Positions 55,401 to 64,000 of a stretch of 64,000 nt of DNA are shown piece after piece; the stretch's first letter is position 1, and the number at the start of each line of letters is the position of its first letter. The DNA comes from Sthenelais limicola (lineage: Eukaryota; Annelida; Polychaeta; Phyllodocida; Sigalionidae), in assembly GCA_942159475.1 (NCBI GenBank), contig OW804094.1, forward strand, positions 57,160,966 to 57,224,965. The letters run 5' to 3'. The translations under genes and the position numbers were made by a program. The notes under the pieces were generated by a model. That model had not been told where the DNA came from. It made no database searches and saw only the letters and a program-made list of their open reading frames with translations.

Positions 55401-58400
55401 GTCCACAAAAAACATAGAGGCCTTTGTACTTATGCCACCAGATACTGTGCATGCCATCAACCTACTTATTAAAACAAGGAGGGCGGTGGGTATCCCAGAA
55501 GGAAACAAGTATCTGTTTGCACGGCCAAATGCCAATACCCCTTTCGCCGGAAACACTGAGTTGAGCGCATATGCTTCTAAGTGCCCTGGTCTCCAACACC
55601 CGGAAAGAATAACATCCAGAGGACTGCGAAAATACATTGCCACAGTCTGCCAGGCATGTTTGAGTATTTCACTTTTCATGTAAGAGGTGTTGCTTTGTAC
55701 CTTCAGGTATTTGGGCATCGCTGGTGTCTAGTTTGTAACATATTGCTTGTGGCTGGTTTGTAATGTATTGGTGGTGTGCTGGTTCAGTATAGGACGCATT
55801 GATAGAATTGATGAGGCCAAATGAAAACTTACCTTTTACCTTTCCGGTTGACTAGAAAAATACTTCTTTTGTTCTCAATTTCTTGGGCATGGGCAAGTTC
55901 AGTTCGGATGCAACTTGTTTTCTCTATCTACTTTGCACATTCATTTTATCATCACTGTCCCGAGTACTGACCATGTCTTACTACTCTTCAGATTATGGAT
56001 ATGACCGAAAAAGAAGTGGAAAGCCTAGCCACCCATTTGGGACATGACGTCAAGACTCACAAGGAGTATTACAGACTCCAACATTCAACTGTGGAGTTGT
56101 CCAAGGTAGTTTATTCATGTTTCATTATTGAATCTGACTCAACATTGTTTCATAGAAAAAAATATATATATATTCCAAGGGATTTGTGTGATTCATTGAT
56201 GCTAAAGGTTTATTAAGCTCTAACTGAGGATAGTGTAGGGACGCATAAAGTTTTCTTTCACCCATCAGATTTCTCAGCTGCTCATAGCTGTGGAAGGGGG
56301 ACAGCTGAACAAGTGGCAGGGAAAGAAACTGTCAGAAATAGATGTAAATGGTGAGTATATATGTTGGTACCTTGCAAATGTAAGGATGATCACCCCATAA
56401 TAAGTAGTCCAGTAGGGAAATGGAATCTGCACTGACAGTCCTATCTGTACAAACAAACTTAGATCGGTGAATTATGTGAGACGGTATGAGCGTCAATGTT
56501 ACCAATTCATTCAAATGAACCATATGCAGGGATGCCAGTCTTCCATGAATTAATGTATATCAATAATGTACATACTTCCAAAAATATTCAGAATCTCCAT
56601 AGTATTTACAAGTTTTCTTAGTCAAACCCAATAGTTTCACCTTTATATCGTAATACATAGTGTATTTTAGTATTGTTGAATATCTATCTACCCATGTCTG
56701 CGCTCGCTTATGATTGTACTATCCACATTCCATCCACAAGAAGTGTAGGATAGCGCCTATACATAGGTTATCAGTGTGTTTTAGCTTACCAATCAGAGTT
56801 CAAAGACCCGTTGTGTTTTGGTACAGGTTGTTTCCTTCCAAAAGGAGTGTAGGATAGCCCCTATACATAGGTTATCAGTGTGTTTTAGCTTACCGATCAG
56901 AGCTCGCAGACCCGTTGCGTCTTGGTACAGAGACGTCTTCGATATTGGCGCAAAATGGAAGAATTTGACTTAGATGTTGATTTTGACCAACTAAAAGTGT
57001 ATTCGCCTTATTTCAGAAATTTGGAAATACATTCCGGGGCAGGTTGTTTTGATAGAACTGTAGAACTGCCCCATGTCCTCAGTAAAGAGGAGTATATACA
57101 CATATTTACTCTCTTGCATGATCCTAGTTATCCAAATGTATTATCTTCACTTGTCCCATTGCTGAGCGGAGACAGAGTGGGCCCCCATCTGCAGTTCATC
57201 TTATACTTCCTCAATGAACGCTTCGTCCTAGATAGCGTTCTCACGACTCTTGAGGAGGCGTTTGACAGGGCGTATGTGCTAATTGGGGAGGTACTAAATA
57301 CGATGGGATACCAGTCGACCCACTTGTGGGAGAATTCCTTCTCCCCAAGTAAAATTACTGTCCAAGCCGGCATTGCAGAATATATAACCCACTTTTGCGA
57401 TGTTCAACCCAAGTCCTTGATACCAGTGTCACTGGTGGAGGTGGGAGGTCAATCCCGAGTATCCTTCTTCAAGATCAGTCAATTTATATATAAAGGCCGC
57501 AGAAGAAGGTTGCGTCAGAAACGATATTCCTTTATTTGCAAATTATGTTTTGAATATGGGGTGCTTCGGAAACGAAGCGACTGGAAGGTCAGCATGGCCG
57601 CACGAATGCCCTGTTGCGGGTCATTAGTCCACGATGCCTGTTATTGGGAAATCGTTGGCGAGTGGCGCACATGTCCAGTATGTTCGAACTTCACAGAAGT
57701 CGCCACAGGGACTATCGACGCTGACTATAATGGACCGGAACAAGCCCTGCGCCGCAATAAGATCAGGTATGAGAATGAAGTTCCCCTGGGTGCGGAATTT
57801 GAGTTACCATTACGAACTCGAGCCAAAGAGATCCCAGATGATATTGAAACTCTGGACCGATACATGGCCCCACGGTACTCGTTTGAGAGGATTCCGTTTT
57901 GATAGTTAGCCGACTCAAAGTCTTAAGCAACGGGTGGGGGGAGGCTGGGGTGGGCTGGGGTGGGGGATGGGGTGGAGGGTGTGGGTGTGTGTAAAGTAGT
58001 TGCATAGTAAAGTTCAGACGTTCTATCCTTCGTATTTTAGTATACTCTCTTCAAAGAAGTTCATAATTATGTATAATTGTAGCTAAATTCAATGACACTG
58101 GTTTTCTTTACCACAGAATTTCTCTGTGAGCAAACTGACACTGACACTGACACTGACACTGACGCTGGTGGCACAGATATAGCTGGGGAAGGAGCACCAG
58201 ACAAGAAAGGAAAAAAAAGATGGAAGTTATCTCCTGGTAAAGGTAAGCTTGTGGCTTGTAGTATCATGGGGACTTTGAAATGCAATTGAATTAAATTACT
58301 GCCAAATGGTTCCATAATTACAATAGTATTAGGTGCTTTTGACTGCAGAAGCTATTTGCAAGAGACATATTCTCCTATCATGACAGTAGTGTTCTTTAGA

Positions 58401-58629
58401 TTTGCAGCCAAGCAATTGAAAGGGAAACTCCCATAGATTCTGCATTGGCATGAATGGAACGTGCCACACTAGCTAATTTCTGTCCGGTAAACACTTGTCT
58501 GATAAAAAACTGACATAATTTGTTATCATTTCAGGCAAACAAAGGGCAAAAGAGAAATACCCATGCTTGCGAGAAAGGACAGCGTTGCAGATCAGAGCCC
58601 AGCTTTTCAATTATCGGAAAAAAACTTGA
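52427..58629 (+). CDS. zinc-finger tyrosine recombinase, 7 exons
   Basis: The exons I read are 52427-52490, 52857-54984, 55374-55653, 55992-56105, 56269-56350, 58117-58242 and 58535-58629. All phases join to 2889 nt (962 aa). All introns are GT-AG except a GC donor after exon 3 (CTGCCAG/gcatgt), chosen because it yields IATVCQIMDMTEKEV; a GT donor at about 55679 is the alternative. Domains: imperfect PQEST/PEEST repeats, acidic and KRKRK stretches, zinc motifs CTFCRKPIKSKISRHLLSVH and CEHCMKFIL..YHHRSC, then the recombinase fold: ILFNMRRRAEV (Arg-I), SRGLRKYIATVCQ (second Arg box) and LATHLGHDVKTHKEYYRL (GH box and Tyr). A TDTDTD repeat and a basic end follow. If exon 2 runs unspliced it ends at 55081. 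No disabling change is seen. It likely mobilises element F. Confidence 0.72.
56728..56930 (+). repeat. tandem about 100-bp repeat upstream of RING ORF
   Basis: 56728-56826 and 56831-56930 share gtgtaggatagc, cctatacataggttatcagt and gtgttttagcttacc, and end ttggtacag. The second copy ends about 25 bases before the RING ATG, so it may be a duplicated promoter or leader. Confidence 0.82.
56955..57902 (+). CDS. intronless RING-finger protein in element F
   Basis: A 315-aa frame from the ATG at 56955 (MEEFDLDVDFDQLKVY...). The N-terminal 190 residues are anonymous and helical looking. A basic stretch KGRRRRLRQKR follows, then a RING-type zinc finger: CKLC, then CCGSLVHDAC, then CPVC (about residues 195-250). 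The C-terminus is charged. RING domains usually act as E3 ubiquitin ligases. It lies between exons 5 and 6 of the recombinase on the same strand, uninterrupted and with coding-like composition. It could be element cargo, a gene of a second inserted element (its duplicated leader supports this), or a captured gene. The family is not recognised. Confidence 0.65.
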   Translation: MEEFDLDVDFDQLKVYSPYFRNLEIHSGAGCFDRTVELPHVLSKEEYIHIFTLLHDPSYPNVLSSLVPLLSGDRVGPHLQFILYFLNERFVLDSVLTTLEEAFDRAYVLIGEVLNTMGYQSTHLWENSFSPSKITVQAGIAEYITHFCDVQPKSLIPVSLVEVGGQSRVSFFKISQFIYKGRRRRLRQKRYSFICKLCFEYGVLRKRSDWKVSMAARMPCCGSLVHDACYWEIVGEWRTCPVCSNFTEVATGTIDADYNGPEQALRRNKIRYENEVPLGAEFELPLRTRAKEIPDDIETLDRYMAPRYSFERIPF

Positions 58630-59367
58630 TTAATTTGTCAATTCAACAAATGCAAATGCAACTGCTCTAAAGCAGCACATCCCAGTGAATTATCTAAAGT
58701 AATACTGCACAGATGTCGTCATAAAATGTACTAAAAGTGGAAGTTTACGATTCTGTTATCAAGCAAACATTGCCAGTGCTTAATAAATGCCTCAAACTGC
58801 AAGAAATCCTTGCCAATTTTGTACATTGCATACATCGAGAACCTATTATAGAGAATAAAAACCAACTTTATGAAAACTGCTGAATCCTAGTTTTGATGTA
58901 TGATCAATGGTATTCATTTTAAATTTTTATTTAAATTCATGAAACGGCCCAGTATGGTGACAGATCCAATATCATACTCATAGACGATGACAGACCAAAT
59001 ACAATAAGATTAATGGTCCGAATAAGTTGTTAACTATATAAAAAATATATGGTGAAATATAGCAGTAATGCCAATGGACAATGCCATGCTTATATATTCC
59101 ATTCCACTGGGAATTGGGTCAATCAAGGGTCAGAAGGGCCCAATAAAATTGTTGGGTCTGACCCAATATGACTGCATGAGGCAGAGGATTTTGCAACTCC
59201 TATACAATGCCAATATACAATATGAATGTGAAAGCTAATTATATATATAGCATTGGCTAATGATGGAAAACATTTTAGTCACAACAGAAATGTTATAAGT
59301 ATAATCCTTCCATGTGGTCCCAATAGCACTGTCTTGAAAGACAGACCCAATATATTGGGGACTTTAA

Positions 59368-59370
<3 letters not shown>

Positions 59371-59409
<39 letters not shown>
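59371..59409. repeat. (TA)n microsatellite, right end of element F
   Basis: About 20 TA units directly follow the right inverted end of F. Confidence 0.9.
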
Positions 59410-59411
<2 letters not shown>

Positions 59412-61516
59412 TGCCAATGCCTTACGATCGGAATACTTATGATCAATGCAATATGTGACAGGAAATGAACGCTTTTAAAGCTGCACTCTCAGTTATCACC
59501 AGTCAAAAATAAAGGATTTCCTACTTTTTGTTCTCTTCTTTTCCAACCCATCGAGAAGTCATTTAACTAAAACTTGTGAGGGTTTTTTTTCAGTTGTTTT
59601 TGCTACAGAGCTTCATAAACATCCCTATTTATATTTCGGAACCCCGCTGAAATCCGTTCCTGCAATCGCTCCCCTTTCTATCGCTCACCAGCAGCCGTTT
59701 TCTCTTGGCCGATTCCACTTCAAATTATTGTATGAATGTATATCTATAACAACAGCAGAATATTGATAACTCCAGTCCCATTTATAAGTCATAATAATGA
59801 GTGAACTTGGTAAGATTATGTTTGTCGTAATAATTGAGAATGCGGGTTTAAATTGTATCGATGTTAATAAAATAGCAATGCTTCTGAGCTGAGCAATACT
59901 ACAGACTCCGAATCGCAAAGATTTCTTTGAGGCCGTTATTGTTCCGAGTAAATTGCATACACCTATATAGCTGGAGGAAATCTTTACTGGAAGAAATATT
60001 TCATTTCATTTAATCATTTCCCATACTGACGACCATTTCTTTAAGATGTAGCTCACTCAGTACTCTGTCCCTTTCCACAATCCCCCCAGAATCAGAGCCT
60101 ATGCGTCTCCCTTCTTCAACATATCTAGTACATCTCTTCGAAATATTTGCCCGTCTCAAGGTCTCTTCTTTTTTTATACAATTGCGATGTGGCAATTTCA
60201 TTCTCCATGTGAACCTGCACCCTCCCGCTCTCCATTATACTTTTTCATTTTATTTCATTTTTTCATAAGCATTTACATTGTAACAATATATATAACAGCT
60301 GAAGTTGAAAAAAAGAAATTTCTTCTGACAGACTTGATGTAATTCACATTTACCAGTTTAAATAAGGTACTCAATTGTCTAAACTACATAATTACTAGTA
60401 TCATTATATTCGTACTATAGGCAACAAATGAGAATATTCGAGTTATCGAAAATGTGTATTATATAAAATGAATCTGATATATGATATGAAGCATTAATTC
60501 GTAAAATGTCACAGCCTGAATACAAATATTTCAAACAAACAAACAAACATATATATAATATAATCATTATAGTAAAAACAGAGATACCACCATCCAGACA
60601 AGTCTAGCATAAAATACTTTTGGGATTTCAAATAAGACATAGGTAAGACAGAACTTGATATTGTCAGTTGAAAAGCTGATGATGACATGAGTTTAACGTA
60701 CTCGTGGTGTACCTGTAGAGCACGGCGAACGCCACAGTGTTAAATTGTTATGGACGCCAGGCTTCATAAAATCATAATAATTTTGCAGACGTTAATATAC
60801 TATCATATACAACTTCCGTGTCAATGACTATCTGTTATATGGACACGTTTAGTACAGGTTATCTAAATACGCACTCCTCTTCCAAATTCCACCCAATATC
60901 TTCTCTTTTGGGGTCTTCAATAGACCTGGACTAAGTTATTTCATACGATATGTAGACGACTCACAGGAAGGTATATTGTATTCTTTATGACTCTGACATA
61001 GGTCATTGTTTTCCTACTTATATTGTTAATTAATTGCAGAGCTCTGTTTTATATCAGGTGGAGCCTCCCACAGCTCTATTTATATCCAAGGTCCACCAAC
61101 TGGCAACAATTGTTCACTCCTTTTGAATTGATAGAATGAGAAAGAATTGATACTTTTTAAACAAATTTTACATAAATACACATTTTTGATGACTCGTATG
61201 TTCTAACGCGTAGCCTTTAATATGAATATAATCATAAAATTACTACATCACAATCAAAATAGCATGTACAGTACAAGCGTCAAAAGGGAGGATAATAATT
61301 TATATTAGGCCTCACATATAATCCCTTTTCATGTTATTGCAATACATTTTAAAATAGTTTAAATTCGGAATATTAACAGTTACTGACAATTATTCCAAAC
61401 TACCCACATAATGAGGACTACAGACTTAGGTTGTATAGTTTTGAATAAAATGGCATCTCTCTCTCATCCTCGTTGGTCTTGGCTCGTTGGCATTTCCATA
61501 ATTCTTTAGTAATATC
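59410..61516. other. no gene seen; dispersed-repeat debris
   Basis: agctgcactctcagttatca at about 59478 resembles a word common in molluscan dispersed repeats. Otherwise the stretch is anonymous and AT-rich. Confidence 0.4.
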
Positions 61517-62240
61517 GTGTTTTGTTTCAATCTAAACATACACTTCAATAATGCAACTTCCCAATACGGTGATCAACTTCATGTTATATTATTAATAAAC
61601 ACAATACTCTATGTCTCGTCTCCTTCTATCCCCCAATCCCTAGAAATCCTTCAGTCCTCACTGCCCCACATTGAAAACTGGTGCTCCAGAAACAAACTAA
61701 CAAAACCAAAGCCATGATGACAGAATCTCAGAAACTGTTTCAATTCCAACGTATAAGATCCTACCTCACGGAAAATATGGCAAAAATACTGTTAAGGGCC
61801 ATATATTGACAATACAATGGTAGTCTATTCTCCTCGTTATCCACATCACAACTGAGAGAGAAGCTCCAACGAATTATATTTAGAGCAGTGAGAATTATTT
61901 ATAAAAATGACCCTAGAAACAAATTAGACCTATGCATCCAATGTGGCATAGACCCTTTGGATAAAAGATGCAGGATTTCTTTTATGAACATTATGTGTAT
62001 CTTAAACAATTGGACAGTACAAATCTGAAAGAAGTGTCGTGCGCCACAAGGCTTAATGAAGGACCTGTTTTAAAAGTAATGAAACCAAATTTAGAAAAAC
62101 AGAAAAAACAGAAAAAACAGAAAAAATCTCCACACTTTAATGGTCCAGTTTTGTGGAATAAACTTCCTGCGATCAAAGGAAACGCGCCCTGGAAGAAAAT
62201 AAAAAATCATCTAAAATACAACAACGATTGGTACAAATAA
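61517..62240 (+). pseudogene. degenerate LINE RT fragment
   Basis: Broken frames give LPHIENWCSRNKLT (the WC..NKL segment after the RT palm), LREKLQRIIFRAVRIIYKND and, in frame 61968-62240, GPVLWNKLPAIKGNAPWKKI. The order is that of a LINE RT from palm to C-terminus, with most of the fingers and YADD missing. A QKKQKKQKK stretch is a local repeat. Confidence 0.6.
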
Positions 62241-62499
62241 CACCACACTTCTATAATTTGTTCCAGTCATGTATGTCAAAAATGTAAATACTTCCCAGGA
62301 TTCCCTGTTGTTTTTATCATTTGAGTAGTAAAATTTGTTGTTGTTTGAGGAAAAAAAACTGACAAAATCGAAGCATTTATATTGTATATTTGATGTAACT
62401 AAGATATACCATCTGAATCGCCACCAGAGCATATGTAATTAATGCTTACTGTCTCGATGTTAAACTGACTTAAATTCTTCTTGAGTAATCCAAAACAAA

Positions 62500-62670
62500 T
62501 CCAGATCAAAAAAGCAAATCCCCTCCCTAAAACCCCTATCACTTTCTGGCCCCGACATTGAAATTGTACAAGAATTTAAATACCTAGGAACCACACTTGA
62601 TTCTAACCTAAACGCCATTACCCACATCAACTCAACAATAAACAAATCAAACATAGTAGTCCAGTCAAAC
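62500..62670 (+). pseudogene. LINE RT thumb fragment
   Basis: ISGPDIEIVQEFKYLGTTLD then SNLNAITHINSTIN is the conserved FKYLG segment of LINE RTs. It lies downstream of a fragment that should follow it, so this is a rearrangement or a second copy. Confidence 0.6.
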
Positions 62671-62851
62671 TAAAATTCTGCAAGGAAGAAATTTCAAGAA
62701 ATCATTATTCCCTGGGCCGCTGCAAAGGTTCCCAAAATCGCCGCTAGGGGGACACTCTTTCACTTTTTATTTTATAACTGCAGGAATATAAGATTTAGAG
62801 CTTAGTTCATATTAGATCATCTTTAGAGGACTTAATACTCTTTTGATATAT

Positions 62852-63238
62852 GGGACGTCCGCTGAGTTATATGATTATATCTGGAATGAAGTAACAAGAC
62901 GGAGGTTCGCCTGAACCCCCAATAACATGGAGGTTTATAGCACCATAAACATATATGTAAGCATAAGAACAAATTTGAGCATGTGAACGGTTGGGTGAAC
63001 AGGCTTGGAGTGGGATTGTTATGATAGAATGGAAGGGCGTGGCATTATTACGCAGGCGTTACCATGGGTCCCATGGGGGAGGGCATGGCCCTAGTCACAG
63101 TTGTCATGCTCCCAGCCCAATATACTCGGTGAGATGTAAGGGATGTTCGCTGAGTTATGATTATATCTGGAATGAAGTAACAAGACGGAGGTTGGCCTGA
63201 ACCGCCAATAACATGGCATAGGATGTTTGTTGCACCAA
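62852..63238 (+). repeat. pair of about 95-bp direct repeats
   Basis: 62852-62945 and 63140-63238 share ctgagttat, gattatatctggaatgaagt, aacaagacggaggtt and ccaataacatgg. The spacer is about 195 bases. They could be short terminal direct repeats or a segmental duplication. Confidence 0.75.
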
Positions 63239-63531
63239 AACAGGCCAAACCAAAGAATCACTTAGATAATTTGTCAGCAGTACAAATCCACCTTCAATCT
63301 CAGTTCCAAGTCCAGAGGGTGAGTGGCACCAGAGTAGCGTCCGCAAATTGGGCTTACAAGTAAGGGAATGTATAATAGTTCCTATACTTATATATGTTTC
63401 TGTTTGTAGCTAGAGTACATATTAACTTCGCCATCACCGTCCCCCGTCCCCCACCACCATGGCAGCCATGGTAGCCGGGCCCGTCTGCCCGTCTACATGG
63501 CACGCCGAGTAACGTTTGGAAGGGGTGATCC

Positions 63532-63908
63532 CATTGGCTGAGAGCCTAGCTGAAGGTTGATGTAACGCGCCCTGTGATTGGTCGATTTTTTCCCCGGAGC
63601 ATACCGAAGATGCGATGCCGAGTGTTACCGAAGATGCCATGCGGCCGTACGCAGGGTAAAATATCTGTTCATGCTTTAGCATAGGGGTCAGGGAATCGGT
63701 TATTTCTCACGTATTATACCAGAAAGACCTTGTTGTATTGGAGGCAACCTAAGTCTATACATTTTCCCTAGGCCTGGAGACATTGTTTGGGTCGATGGGA
63801 TGCCGGGAAGTAGCAGTTTCACACGATCGATGCAGAGTCGAGTATAAAGCTGGCAGTTCGAAATAAAGGGGGCGTGGTTAAAATCTTAAGCGGTATGACC
63901 TATATAGG
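63532..63908 (+). promoter_or_regulatory. possible promoter at right edge
   Basis: A locally GC- and CpG-richer stretch has two ATTGG (inverted CCAAT) boxes at 63532 and 63577, TATAAA at 63843 and a CArG box CCTATATAGG at 63899-63908. Any gene would start near or beyond the window's end. Confidence 0.25.
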
Positions 63909-64000
63909 CCATAAATATGGCCACTTTTGACGCCAAATCGTCCAGGGTTATGTAGGAATCCACTCAAGAAGAGACCTAGTGGCCTCTGGATTTTATGTCT

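Larger units (their letters stand above)
51946..59378 (+). mobile_element. element F: tyrosine-recombinase transposon with ATTGGGTC-rich ends
   Basis: The left end (51946 on) reads TATATATAG...CCCCTATATTGGGTCT...GCTATTGGGTC. The right end, inverted, reads TATATATAG...GTCCCCAATATATTGGGTCT...GCTATTGGGACC (ending about 59378). ATTGGGTC or GACCCAAT occurs at about seven sites in the left 200 bases and at six exact or variant sites in the right 270. It encodes a spliced zinc-finger tyrosine recombinase (52427-58629) and an intronless RING-finger ORF (56955-57902). The motif-array ends distinguish it from ordinary Cryptons. Confidence 0.68.

Overview
This window is eukaryotic, AT-rich and intron-bearing, and it is built mostly of nested mobile elements. 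Spliced genes, (CAATT)/(TGTAT)-type pentamer-tailed LINE ends, a DIRS-like retrotransposon, a tRNA-unlike SINE starting gtgagtgagtgagattgg and dispersed elements of the agctgcactctca type point to a marine invertebrate. A mollusc or other lophotrochozoan is the best guess, but no single-copy host gene confirms it. Only one or two convincing host-type exons are visible (minus strand, about 28.0 and 29.0 kb).

Layout. At 1-0.6 kb a TATA/kappaB-like promoter precedes a small frameshifted unknown gene. A tyrosine-recombinase (Crypton-like) transposon, element A, runs from 2.5 to 16.0 kb. It has inverted ends and a 122-bp hairpin at its left end, and it sits inside a 56-bp tandem array that continues on its far side. 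Its five-exon recombinase gene (864 codons) looks intact. Two minus-strand LINEs have landed inside it: a truncated copy with a 15-bp target duplication (7.6-8.4 kb) and a long copy, LINE A (8.4-15.2 kb). LINE A carries a broken ORF1 with a NADAR domain, an SGNH-hydrolase ORF, an unexplained ORF and an intact endonuclease-reverse transcriptase. Region 16-18.6 kb holds LINE 3' fragments. LINE B (19.1-24.8 kb, plus strand) again has a coiled-coil/RRM/NADAR ORF1, followed by an ORF2 with two frameshifts and three TGA codons. Region 24.8-33 kb has G- and C-rich tracts, a polypyrimidine/polypurine block and the candidate host exons. Region 33-33.4 kb holds element C, another hairpin-plus-TIR element. 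A degenerate DIRS-like element (35.1 to at least 41.1 kb) has been split by four separate insertions: element B, a 1.5-kb TIR element E, a tandem hairpin-TIR pair, and a SINE. Region 41-47.7 kb is featureless. LINE fragments lie at 47.8-48.7 kb. Element D (49.9-51.9 kb) is a non-coding TIR element with a 16-bp motif repeated about ten times. Next to it, a second tyrosine-recombinase transposon, element F (51.9-59.4 kb), has ends packed with ATTGGGTC motifs. It encodes a seven-exon zinc-finger/tyrosine-recombinase protein (962 codons) and an intronless RING-finger ORF lying in one of its introns. The rest is LINE debris and a possible promoter at the right edge.

Two themes stand out. First, two clearly different LINEs carry a NADAR (YbiA-like) domain in the RNA-binding ORF1 protein, so a nucleic-acid/ADP-ribose enzyme appears to be part of the retrotransposition particle. 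Second, three elements (A, B, C) share one architecture: a long near-perfect hairpin with unrelated arms and a similar GGC-RAA-GCC apex, followed by a TTTAG...CTAAA terminal inverted repeat. The largest of them encodes a tyrosine recombinase. These are inferences from reading the sequence by eye; no database searches were run.
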